A DNA stretch of 14,850 nucleotides, from positions 7,371 through 22,220 of the forward strand of contig DBAE01000116.1 of NCBI GenBank assembly GCA_002291495.1, in the 5' to 3' direction. A program made the position numbers and the translations under genes. Positions 6,340 to 14,130 of this stretch are shown here, one piece after another. Position 1 is the stretch's first letter. Every line of letters begins with the position of its first letter. The DNA comes from Bacteriovoracaceae bacterium UBA1018. GTDB taxonomy: Bacteria; Bdellovibrionota; UBA1018. A model generated the notes under the pieces. That model ran no database searches. It was given only the letters and a program-made list of their open reading frames with translations, and was not told the DNA's origin.

Positions 6340-7143
6340 ATGATATATCGACCGATTATCTTAATTTTTTTAGCGCTTCTGCACATATTTGCCCCTTTTT
6401 TCAATATCTTAGGTGTATGGGTGTTTTTGGGGATCGGGCCTAATACCTATGTTCCGTTTCTCTTCCAGCAACCATGGAACGTACTTATTGAATCTTGGGT
6501 ATTGTTACCTCTAGCGGGATTTGCAATCTATCGAATGAAACCGTGGAGTTATCCGGTCTTCATCACAATCCTTTTGTACTCAGGGTACCGATATTGGGAA
6601 ACTTACCGTCAATTTCCTAGCGCCTTTAGTTTTATTTGGGTTTTAACGGTAATCGGTCTTAACATTTTTTTGACGAGCTTTTTTCTTCTCAAAGCTGTCA
6701 GACGCCCTTACTTTGAGAAACGTTTACGGTGGTGGGAGTCTCGGACAAGGTACTTGGTAAAATTGCCTGTTTCCTTTAATGACAAAGAGACAGGTCTCAT
6801 CACGGACATTTCTGCAACAGGCGTATTTGTGGCGACAGAGCCAAGTCGCGAACTCAATTCTACAATAAGGCTCGAGTTTGAACTCTTTGGCAAACCCATG
6901 AAAGTTTCCGGCAGTATTGTTCATGTGCGATTTGAAAGTAGTACAAAGCCTGCAGGTTATGGAATTGCGTGGAAGAGCCTTTCATTAAAAAATAAATGGG
7001 TCCTCGAGCGCGCTATGTTTCGTTTTTGGAAAATGAATCATCCAAAGAGAAACCCGCCACGAAAGCCCTTGCTCACGCAAGTGAAGGGCGAGCTCTCTGA
7101 GTTTTTTAAAGACGTCACCAGGCTCACTCGACTGAAATCTTAA
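6340..7143 (+). CDS. Membrane-anchored PilZ domain protein
   Basis: 267 residues from ATG 6340, chosen because AAGAGA lies about 7 nt upstream; the frame also allows TTG 6307 and ATG 6310, which add 10-11 polar residues without a better ribosome binding site. About four hydrophobic segments (residues 6-29, 47-64, 70-86, 94-120) form a membrane part. A basic/aromatic linker (RLRWWESRTRYLVKLPV) leads into a PilZ domain (about 133-220) with the D/NxSxxG motif as DISATG (156-161) and a late GYGIAW element. PilZ domains bind cyclic di-GMP. The first motif, normally RxxxR, is not canonical here (RTRYLVK), so binding should not be assumed. A basic tail follows. The role is probably envelope or motility control in response to c-di-GMP. 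Its TAA overlaps the TAA of the convergent giant gene. Confidence 0.9.
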   Translation: MIYRPIILIFLALLHIFAPFFNILGVWVFLGIGPNTYVPFLFQQPWNVLIESWVLLPLAGFAIYRMKPWSYPVFITILLYSGYRYWETYRQFPSAFSFIWVLTVIGLNIFLTSFFLLKAVRRPYFEKRLRWWESRTRYLVKLPVSFNDKETGLITDISATGVFVATEPSRELNSTIRLEFELFGKPMKVSGSIVHVRFESSTKPAGYGIAWKSLSLKNKWVLERAMFRFWKMNHPKRNPPRKPLLTQVKGELSEFFKDVTRLTRLKS

Positions 7144-9329
7144 GGCCAGTTGATCGGAAGTTGAGGTGTACTTGGGTAGGGAACTGATGTCGAAGACGCT
7201 CCGAAAAAGTCGTAAATGTTTTTACCCGTGCAATAAGGCACGCCACTCACTGTGGTACAAGTTAGGTCAGCATTGGCCGAGATTGTGGAAGTACCGGCTG
7301 AGGCCGTGTCAAATCCGCTCGGAGCAGTAGGGGTAGCGCGAACAGTCGTTGTTCCATCGCCTACCTGTCCTTCACCGTTCTGACCCCAGCATCTTAAGCT
7401 TGTATCTGTCAATCGAGCACAAAAGCCGTATTTAGAAGGCGATAGGTCTTCAACATTGGCTAAGCCAGCCACAGTGGTCGAAGTAGATACAGTGTGGCCG
7501 GCGGTAATACCGTCTCCAGTCGCACCGTTTTGGCCTTCGCCCCAACATTGAACTGTTTTATTAGCGAGAATTGCACAGGTTGTTCTAAATTCAGATGCCA
7601 CTATTTTTGTTGGAGTGCCTGCGAGGCCCACAACAGGAGTTGGTGAATTTCTCTGTGTATTAGTCCCATCTCCGAGTTGGTATCGCGCATTGTCACCCCA
7701 ACAGTAGCCTACTCCACCTGAGACTGCACAACTGTAGTTGGTATGATCTCCACCGAAACAGGCCGCGGACATGCTCGTTACGGTACTACCTAGAGAAGTA
7801 ATTTCTTGAGCCGTAGATGTCGAAGAAGTGGTGCCATTTCCAATAGCTCCTGAGCCGTTACTGCCCCAACAAAATAGTTTTCCGTCGGTTTGCAAAGCGC
7901 ACGCATGACAGACGTTAGCAACTGCTGCTGTAGCAATGGTTCCTGGAACGTTATCCATTCGAGCAGGAACATAATTTGGATAAATATAGGCTCCGCCATT
8001 ACTACCCCAGCACCAGAGCTGTCCGGATCTAACAACGCATGCTAAATACTGCCCGCCTTGTACAAGTTGTGTTACTCCGGATCCGGCGCCCATGCCTGGA
8101 ATCAAATTAAAGGTGTTTAAAGTGTAGGCCACATCGGAGGTTGAATATCCTGAGAGGTGGCGATGGCCTGCACAATAGACACTTTGGTCAGAGTTAAGGA
8201 TACAGGCATTAGAAGCTGACGGCATGATTTGGCTGACGCTTGTAAAACCAGGAATCGCAATAAGAGTTTTTTGTGAAGGTCTTTGTACAGTGCCAAAGGT
8301 GAAGTTTCCAAAATACGGGTCGCTCAAGGAGATAGAACCCCAACCGATCATTAAGCCATCTTTAATTGCGAATGCTTGATGATCACCCAAAGCCAAGTCT
8401 GTTACTCCGGTCGTATAACCAACCACATCCTGAGGAGCCGTCTTATGGGTTGATGCACCATCAAGGAGCAAGTTGTGAGACATGTCTCCCCAGCATTTTA
8501 TGCCGTTATTGACGAGCGCACAGCTCGAATGGTTTCCCGAAGGACCGGAGGTCACTATTTTTGTTGCCCCAGATGAAGCTAATAGCCCGGATACATCTAC
8601 CGGAGATAATCGGGCAGTAGTGGTTCCATCTCCTAATTGTCCAGCGCCATTAGATCCCCAGCATTTTACTCCACCGTCAACTACTGCGCAGGTATGTGAA
8701 TGCCCGGGAGCAATGTCGGTTACATTTGAACCTGCGGTCAGTCCTGATACTTGAACGGGTGTACTTCTCATAGGAGAAGTAGAACCAAATCCAATCTGAC
8801 CATAATCATCCCGGCCCCAGCACCAAGCGCCGCCATCAATCACTGCACAAGTTGTTGATTGCTTACTGCGCACTTTCTGAATTGTGGTACCCAAGCCTGT
8901 AAGTGTAGTGACTTCTGTGGGTGTCAGATACGTAGATCCGGCTGTGCCTACACCAATTGCACCATAGCCACCATCCGCACCCCAGCAGTAGACTTTGTTA
9001 TCTTTGATTGCGCAAAGATGAGTATTGCCTGCAGCTACATCGGTCACGCCGGATGAGAAGATCTGCACTGGATAATCTTGATTTGTACTGCCGTCGCCGG
9101 GGCGAGATCCCCAGCACCAGAGTTCGCCATTTGTTTTCATGGCGCAACCCATACTATTGCCGATGGCGACGGATGCGACTCCAGATTCTAAGCCTGAAGG
9201 CATAATCGGCGCGTGGACTTGTCCATTCGTATTAGATGTTCCAAAGTTTGCATTTCCCCAGCATGAGAGACTTCCATCACGAATTGCGCAGCGGGAATGG
9301 CGCCATGCCACGATGGAATCGACGTAAGA
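7140..9329 (-). repeat. Fourteen RCC1-type blades (C-terminal third of the giant lipoprotein)
   Basis: Minus-strand codons for CWG or its variants recur about every 130-170 nt, near 9256, 9111, 8981, 8816, 8656, 8487, 8338, 8168, 8007, 7863, 7697, 7537, 7381 and 7226. Thirteen units keep both cysteines. The seventh reads AFAIKDGLMIGWG and has lost both together. The eighth (SVYCAG) and the last (VPYCTG) lack the Trp. Fourteen equals two complete seven-bladed propellers. Confidence 0.85.
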
Positions 9330-12300
9330 AGTTCGTACATTCAGTGTGCCACTAGTAAGGGTCGGTGAAGTACCGGATATTGATACAGTCAAGGTGAGTG
9401 ACTCTGATGTGCTGTTTTTGTAATAAAATGTTCGTGTACTATTACCACTAGACAAAGTGCTTGTGGTTGCAGGGGTCGTACAGCTCGAGTTTGAATAGAA
9501 TGTGCCTGCACCACCACCTCCGATAGTAACTGTACGGCTTCCTCCTGAAATATTTGAGGCATTGCCATTCGCATCTTGAGTTGCAACTGAGATGTATGCG
9601 CAATCATTTCGTGTAATCACTCCGGATAGAGGATTTCTAAATGCTATTTGAGTGGGGGGGCCTGCTGTGATGCTAATTGAACTAGAGCACGCATCGGTCA
9701 AGCCGCTTGCACTTGCTTTCAGGTAAAACGTGCCTGTTCGGCTCATGGTCGAATAAAAGACACTGACACCCGAAGTTGCACTCAGCGGATTGGTTCCGAC
9801 TGAGAAAGTAAATGCAGGAGTAGGCTGCGGAGCAATCGTACAAGTGTTGTTAGTAAATATCCCAAGTGTGATTGGATCACTCGCGGTCGTAACAGTATTA
9901 CCGTAAGTATCTTGAACGGCCACATTGGTTTGAATGGTCGCTCCTGCCTGAGCTCCAGCTGTTAGCGTAAATCCAAGCTTTGTTGGGGTTCCAGCAGAGA
10001 TAGAGATTGCATCAGAGCAACCCGTGGTGAGTCCAGAAGCGCTAGCGCGGATATATATAGTTTCTGCTTTTCGATGATTGACCCCTGCGAAAGTCGATCT
10101 TCCCGCAGTCGCAGTTACCGATGTGCTTGTAGCGCCAAAAGTACCAGTGCTTGCAGTGGTACAAGTTGCATTGGTGTATGCAGCCAAGGTGATAGAATTT
10201 GTAGCATCTTGCACACGAGTACCTGCAGAGTCTCTGATTTCAACGGTAGGCTGTTGTGCAAGGGTGGCACCTGCGACAGCAGAGGTCGAAGGTTGAGTGA
10301 TAAATACTAACTGTGCCGCAGATCCCGAAGCAACCCATCCAGTGGAGCTTGTGACTGTAGAAGTATTTCCAGCCAAGTCCCTTACGCGAACATTTGCATA
10401 GTAAGTAGTACCGCTGGTGAGCGTCAGCCCGGTAGCTGTAGCCGAGGTTGCGTTTGAAACATTGGTCCAAGTCTTAATGCTGGTATCGCCTGCAGATGTA
10501 CCAATCGAATACTCATAGGATCCAAATCCAGACAACGCATCTGTTGCGCCACCACTCCAAGAAATTGAAGGTGAAGCTGTAAGTGAAGAATGAGTCGCTG
10601 CGTGAGTGACGCTAGTAACCGCCACTGGTGCGCCAGTATCGTTGATGTAGGCGATCGATGCGCTCGCACAAGTCGAAGTATTTCCGGCTGCGTCCACAGC
10701 TTGAACATAAATAGTCGTTTGTTGGTTTGCAGTCACCGTGGAGCTCACACCTGTTGCTACGAAGTCAGCTCTAGTATCAGTACCAATTTGAGTTGCGCAG
10801 GTGTTATCGCTATAAGTATTTACAGTGACAGTGTCTGCGCTTGCTGAGCCCTTTACGAGTGGGGTCGTGGAGCTATTATTTGGAGAGACTGGGTTTGTAG
10901 TCAAAGTGGTCGGTGCGGTCGGACCAACAGTATCGTGAATATAGGTGGTCAGCGATGTACATGCACTCAGGTTACCCGCTTGGTCAATCGATTTCGCGTA
11001 AAGAGGTGTTGAGGCATTGGCGCTCACACTGAGTAATATACCTGTACCTTCAAACTGAGCTTTCGATCCTAAAGCAAGTGAGGAAGTACAACCACTATCG
11101 CTAAAGATCTGCAAATTAACCGTGTCAGCTGAAGAAGTTCCAATGACTCGAGGTGTGGTCGATGTGTTGGAAGGGGAAGTAGGGTTAGTGCTGACGTATA
11201 CAGGCGCCGCTGGTGCGGTGTTGTCGTGTGTGTAGCTTGCCATGAGTACGCATGCAGAAAGATTACCGGCGAGATCTTGTGCTTGTGCATACACAGATGT
11301 CGCCGAGTTGCTTGCAACAGTTAGTGTAGCTCCAGAACCTTCAAAAGCTGCCTTTGTTCCACTTCCCAATGAGCCACTTAAACAGTTCGAAGCAGAATAA
11401 AAACCAATCGATGTAGTGTCAGAGCTCGCAGCACCGAGGATATTTGGACTCGCATCAGTCGCAGGCGAAGAAGGCGAGAAGCTAGCAAATGTTGGATCCG
11501 CTGGAGCGGTATTATCATGAACGTATGTAGAAAGAAGTGTACAGCTTGAAAAGTTTGAAGCTCCATCTTCAGTCTGTGCATACACAGAGGTCGATGAATT
11601 AGCGCTTACAGAGATCGAGATACCAGAACCTTCGAATTGCGCTTGGGTTCCAGAAGCTAGGAGATCTCCAACAGCGCAACCTGAAGCTGAGTAAAGACGT
11701 ACAGTAGTGACAGTGGTATTTGCGAGACCTTTGACAGCCGGAGTTTGGCTTGATTTCGAAGGTGATGCTGGTGTGAAACTTACGAAACTTGGATTAGTAG
11801 GTGCTGAAGTGTCATGTGTGTAGCTTGTCATCAAAGTACAAGCACTGACGTTAGATGCGGCATCAACAGCTTGCGCATAAATAGTCGTTGTCGAGTTAGA
11901 TCCGACAGCCGCAGTGATCCCGGTCCCTTCGAAGTCAGCCTTTGTTCCAGAGCCGATCGAGGTAGTGCATCCTACGTTAGAATAAAGATTAACGGTGACA
12001 GTGGTTGATGAAGCAGACCCAATAACTTTCGGTGTAGTGCTGGAGTTACTTGGTGAAGCTGGATTTGTGCTAGTAAAAGTTGGCGCGCCTGGTGCGACGT
12101 TATCGTGAGTAAATGATGAGAGCGACGTGCAATTGCCAGCAACTGCAGTAGAACTTGTCGCAATACCGTAGATAGCAGTCGTAGTATTGGCGCCGACAGT
12201 AGCTGCGATACCTGCACCTTCAAAAGTGGCTTTAGTGCCAGAGCCAATTGAAGTGGTACATGCCGCATCTGAATAAAGGGTCACTGTTGCGGTATTTGAA

Positions 12301-13109
12301 GAACTAGTGCCTTTTACTAAGGGCGTAGTTGTGGAGTTTGCTGGTGATGCAGGTGTGAAAGAAGTAAATGCAAGAGTTGGGACGACACTGTTGTGGACGT
12401 AGCTTAGCATCAAAACACAACCCGACAAATTGGCCACAAGATCTTCGGCTTGTGCATAGATAGTCGTGGTCGAGTTGACAGTGACGTTAACAGGTGCACC
12501 CGTGGACTCGAAGAGATCCTTTGAGCCTGTTCCAATTTGAGTCGAGCAAGAGGAATCATTGTAAAATTTAAGAGTAGTAGTGTCGGCACTCGAAGTTCCT
12601 ACGATGGATGGACTCAAAATAGTGCCCGGAGAAGCAGGGGAACTGCTTACAAAGACAGGATCTGCGGGCGGTGTATTTTTCTTGATGTAAGTCGTAAGAA
12701 ATTTGCAACCCGAAGTTAAAACTCCAGATGCGTCTGTGGCTTTTCCGTAAATAGTGGTGGTGGAGTCATTGGCTAAAGTCACGGTTATGCCTACGACAGA
12801 ACTGAACTCGCTAGCAGTGCCCGAACCAATCTGAGTGGTACATGCAGCATCCGAATAAAGAGTGACGTGTTCGACTAAGCCAGTGATAGCGCCTGCGATC
12901 TTTGGAGAACCAACAGTATTAGATGGTGAGGCAGGAAGTGCCTGCAAAAAAGCAAGATCAAGGGGAAGGTTTGAGTTAGCTAGTAAGTTGTTTGGGTTTT
13001 TTAGCGTTGGAGGAGAGCAAGATGCCAATCCCAAGGCAAGCATCGACATGCCCAATAAAGCATTGAAGTTTAAACTAGATTTGTAGAAGTAACGGCAATC
13101 ATTTGCCAT
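7140..13109 (-). CDS. Giant lipoprotein: 8 Ig-like repeats, FN3, invasin-like domains, 14 RCC1 blades
   Basis: 1989 residues. The signal sequence contains a lipobox, LGLASC, so Cys31 should be lipidated and the protein anchored to a membrane. Residues about 57-826 hold eight tandem repeats of about 97 residues. Each begins with PxSP (PASPSNS, PTSPSNT, PVSPNNS) and contains a (Y/F)S-type strand with the first Cys, a GxGTKxxFEG element, an IYAQAxD strand and a second Cys in SxCxLxxxYxHD. About 827-926 is an FN3-like domain (TYYANVRVRDLAGNTS). About 930-1260 holds three filamin/invasin-like domains (VEIRDSAGTRV, VAVQDTYGNTV, VATQDANGNAS). From about 1261 to the end are fourteen RCC1-type blades with the signature CAxxxGxxxCWG...GQLGDGT, of about 50 residues each. 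The cysteine pairing suggests disulfides outside the cytoplasm. It is likely a surface or periplasmic binding or adhesion protein; its ligand is unknown. Confidence 0.93.
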   Translation of the reverse strand: MANDCRYFYKSSLNFNALLGMSMLALGLASCSPPTLKNPNNLLANSNLPLDLAFLQALPASPSNTVGSPKIAGAITGLVEHVTLYSDAACTTQIGSGTASEFSSVVGITVTLANDSTTTIYGKATDASGVLTSGCKFLTTYIKKNTPPADPVFVSSSPASPGTILSPSIVGTSSADTTTLKFYNDSSCSTQIGTGSKDLFESTGAPVNVTVNSTTTIYAQAEDLVANLSGCVLMLSYVHNSVVPTLAFTSFTPASPANSTTTPLVKGTSSSNTATVTLYSDAACTTSIGSGTKATFEGAGIAATVGANTTTAIYGIATSSTAVAGNCTSLSSFTHDNVAPGAPTFTSTNPASPSNSSTTPKVIGSASSTTVTVNLYSNVGCTTSIGSGTKADFEGTGITAAVGSNSTTTIYAQAVDAASNVSACTLMTSYTHDTSAPTNPSFVSFTPASPSKSSQTPAVKGLANTTVTTVRLYSASGCAVGDLLASGTQAQFEGSGISISVSANSSTSVYAQTEDGASNFSSCTLLSTYVHDNTAPADPTFASFSPSSPATDASPNILGAASSDTTSIGFYSASNCLSGSLGSGTKAAFEGSGATLTVASNSATSVYAQAQDLAGNLSACVLMASYTHDNTAPAAPVYVSTNPTSPSNTSTTPRVIGTSSADTVNLQIFSDSGCTSSLALGSKAQFEGTGILLSVSANASTPLYAKSIDQAGNLSACTSLTTYIHDTVGPTAPTTLTTNPVSPNNSSTTPLVKGSASADTVTVNTYSDNTCATQIGTDTRADFVATGVSSTVTANQQTTIYVQAVDAAGNTSTCASASIAYINDTGAPVAVTSVTHAATHSSLTASPSISWSGGATDALSGFGSYEYSIGTSAGDTSIKTWTNVSNATSATATGLTLTSGTTYYANVRVRDLAGNTSTVTSSTGWVASGSAAQLVFITQPSTSAVAGATLAQQPTVEIRDSAGTRVQDATNSITLAAYTNATCTTASTGTFGATSTSVTATAGRSTFAGVNHRKAETIYIRASASGLTTGCSDAISISAGTPTKLGFTLTAGAQAGATIQTNVAVQDTYGNTVTTASDPITLGIFTNNTCTIAPQPTPAFTFSVGTNPLSATSGVSVFYSTMSRTGTFYLKASASGLTDACSSSISITAGPPTQIAFRNPLSGVITRNDCAYISVATQDANGNASNISGGSRTVTIGGGGAGTFYSNSSCTTPATTSTLSSGNSTRTFYYKNSTSESLTLTVSISGTSPTLTSGTLNVRTSYVDSIVAWRHSRCAIRDGSLSCWGNANFGTSNTNGQVHAPIMPSGLESGVASVAIGNSMGCAMKTNGELWCWGSRPGDGSTNQDYPVQIFSSGVTDVAAGNTHLCAIKDNKVYCWGADGGYGAIGVGTAGSTYLTPTEVTTLTGLGTTIQKVRSKQSTTCAVIDGGAWCWGRDDYGQIGFGSTSPMRSTPVQVSGLTAGSNVTDIAPGHSHTCAVVDGGVKCWGSNGAGQLGDGTTTARLSPVDVSGLLASSGATKIVTSGPSGNHSSCALVNNGIKCWGDMSHNLLLDGASTHKTAPQDVVGYTTGVTDLALGDHQAFAIKDGLMIGWGSISLSDPYFGNFTFGTVQRPSQKTLIAIPGFTSVSQIMPSASNACILNSDQSVYCAGHRHLSGYSTSDVAYTLNTFNLIPGMGAGSGVTQLVQGGQYLACVVRSGQLWCWGSNGGAYIYPNYVPARMDNVPGTIATAAVANVCHACALQTDGKLFCWGSNGSGAIGNGTTSSTSTAQEITSLGSTVTSMSAACFGGDHTNYSCAVSGGVGYCWGDNARYQLGDGTNTQRNSPTPVVGLAGTPTKIVASEFRTTCAILANKTVQCWGEGQNGATGDGITAGHTVSTSTTVAGLANVEDLSPSKYGFCARLTDTSLRCWGQNGEGQVGDGTTTVRATPTAPSGFDTASAGTSTISANADLTCTTVSGVPYCTGKNIYDFFGASSTSVPYPSTPQLPINWP
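10630..12940 (-). repeat. Eight tandem Ig-like protein repeats, about 290 nt each
   Basis: These tandem units in the giant gene share PxSP, GxGTKxxFEG, (I/V)YAQAxD and SxCxLxxxYxHD elements. All eight units keep two cysteines (AAC..SGC, SSC..SGC, AAC..GNC, VGC..SAC, SGC..SSC, SNC..SAC, SGC..SAC, NTC..STC). The DNA copies are diverged rather than identical, so they are old duplications under protein selection. Confidence 0.85.
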
Positions 13110-13149
13110 ATATATAACCCATCGACGTACAACAAATACTTATTTAATA

Positions 13150-13178
13150 ATTATGATGGATTCCGGATGATTTTATAA
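13150..13178 (-). promoter_or_regulatory. Candidate promoter for the giant lipoprotein gene
   Basis: On the minus strand CATAAT (13155-13150, five of six) is preceded at 17 bp by TTATAA (13178-13173), a poor -35. This would give a leader of about 34 nt. The weak -35 next to a dyad at 13180-13195 would suit activator dependence. A perfect TATAAT also reads on the plus strand at 13174-13179, but no gene is seen in that direction. Confidence 0.3.
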
Positions 13179-13179
13179 T

Positions 13180-13195
13180 GTGTCGATGCGGACAC
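13180..13195. promoter_or_regulatory. Dyad GTGTC-N6-GACAC, copy 1
   Basis: GTGTC (13180-13184) and GACAC (13191-13195) are separated by six bases. It lies directly upstream of the candidate -35 of the giant gene and shares arms and spacing with a second copy 70 bp away. Confidence 0.45.
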
Positions 13196-13249
13196 TTGTC
13201 TAAATTAATTGCGGGCGACCTGCCATCGCTGGAGGCAAAGGTTGAGGGG

Positions 13250-13265
13250 GTGTCAACTGCGACAC
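13250..13265. promoter_or_regulatory. Dyad GTGTC-N6-GACAC, copy 2
   Basis: GTGTC (13250-13254) and GACAC (13261-13265) have the same arms and six-base spacing as copy 1, with a different central sequence (AACTGC against GATGCG). It lies 9 bp before the terminator stem. Conserved arms with variable centres fit a dimeric DNA-binding protein. Confidence 0.45.
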
Positions 13266-13274
13266 AGGAAAGTA

Positions 13275-13309
13275 AAAAGCCCACAACTGAGTCTCAGTTG
13301 TGGGCTTTT
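13275..13309 (-). terminator. Rho-independent terminator of the cyclophilin gene
   Basis: AAAAGCCCACAACTGA (13275-13290) is perfectly complementary to 13294-13309 around the 3-nt loop GTC, giving a 16-bp stem. On the minus strand the GC-rich stem is followed by a run of five Ts. It lies about 50 bp past the cyclophilin stop and insulates the giant gene from readthrough. The structure is symmetrical enough to work in both directions. Confidence 0.92.
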
Positions 13310-13361
13310 AATTGCGGCAGCTTAACGCGTACGCGCTACCAAAAGGTCGGGCCGACTTTGG

Positions 13362-14075
13362 TTACTCGATAATCACGCTGAGCATCTTGTCTTCAGGTTG
13401 GATCTTCTTAACGACGTCCATGCCTTCGATCACTTGGCCAAAAACTGTGTAAGACTTATCTAAGTGTGGCTGAGTGGAGAGAGCGATGTAGAACTGCGAA
13501 TCTGCTGAGTCTGGATCTTGAGCACGAGCCATCGCAACAGTTCCTTCGACGTGTTTTCGGCTATTAAATTCAGCTTTCAGTTTCTGTCCGCTTCCGCCAG
13601 TCCCATTGCCTTGTGGGTCTCCACCTTGAATGACAAATCCAGGAACAACACGGTGAAACTTAAGTCCGTTATAAAAACCTTGATTGATCAGCTCGATCAT
13701 ACGTTTGACAGTGTTGGGAGCATCCTGAGGATAGAACTTATACTTAATAACGCCCTGATTGGTCGTTACGATCACAGTGGCTTTTGATAATCCACTTGGA
13801 TCGACAGTGAGATCCGGGTTCGGATTAGATTGTTTCACTTCGCCAGTTGCGGGAGAGGCATCTGGACTTAATGTTGGGGAAGCATTTGGATCACCTACTG
13901 CTGCGCCCGGAGTGGTAGCCGCATCTGGAGCGGCACTTGCGACAGGGGAGGGTGCGAGAGAGGTTTCTTCTTGATTTTGCGACTTAAGATAAATCAAACT
14001 AGCTATAATAACTAAGACTAAGATCGCTGCGACCGAGTACAAGGCTCGACGTGATCGAGGTTTCGGATTTGACAT
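13362..14075 (-). CDS. Membrane-anchored cyclophilin-type peptidyl-prolyl cis-trans isomerase
   Basis: 237 residues. It starts at ATG 14075, with AAGGAG (plus-strand 14087-14092) 11 nt upstream. A basic N-terminus (KPRSRRALY) precedes one hydrophobic segment (about 13-30) without a cleavage site, so it is anchored with the bulk outside the cytoplasm. Residues 35-95 are a Pro/Ala/Ser-rich flexible linker. The cyclophilin domain spans about 96-237 with its key elements: FHR (140-142), FVIQGGDPQGNGTGG (147-161), MAR (182-184), SQFYI (193-197), LDKSYTVFG (205-213). The active-site Arg142, Phe147 and Gln150 are present. It catalyses proline isomerisation to help fold exported proteins. It diverges from tatC, 46 bp away, and ends in a strong terminator. 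Confidence 0.95.
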   Translation of the reverse strand: MSNPKPRSRRALYSVAAILVLVIIASLIYLKSQNQEETSLAPSPVASAAPDAATTPGAAVGDPNASPTLSPDASPATGEVKQSNPNPDLTVDPSGLSKATVIVTTNQGVIKYKFYPQDAPNTVKRMIELINQGFYNGLKFHRVVPGFVIQGGDPQGNGTGGSGQKLKAEFNSRKHVEGTVAMARAQDPDSADSQFYIALSTQPHLDKSYTVFGQVIEGMDVVKKIQPEDKMLSVIIE

Positions 14076-14101
14076 AGAAGATGAAACTCCTTTTTCAAAC
14101 G

Positions 14102-14130
14102 AATATGACCCCTATCAAAGCATGACTCAA
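14102..14130 (-). promoter_or_regulatory. Candidate promoter for the cyclophilin gene
   Basis: On the minus strand TTGAGT (14130-14125) and CATATT (14107-14102) are 17 bp apart, each matching consensus at four of six positions. The start would fall near 14095, leaving a 20-nt leader that contains the AAGGAG. The -35 overlaps the first codons of tatC if that gene starts at 14122. Confidence 0.3.

Noticed and set aside
8482..12719. Numerous 60-98 residue open frames opposite or out of frame with the giant gene
   Set aside because: They arise from the biased Ser/Thr/Ala codon use of the repeats; none has a domain or a start signal better than chance.
10630..12940. Regular repeats of about 290 nt considered as a CRISPR or satellite array
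   Set aside because: The units are one continuous coding frame with diverged DNA and conserved protein motifs, not short identical repeats with spacers.
13178..13372. 64-residue plus-strand frame starting inside a TATAAT
   Set aside because: It runs through two dyads and the perfect terminator stem, has no ribosome binding site, and overlaps the end of the cyclophilin gene.
14105..14107. ATG at 14105 as tatC start
   Set aside because: It is out of frame with the TatC reading frame; 14122 and 14179 are the in-frame candidates.
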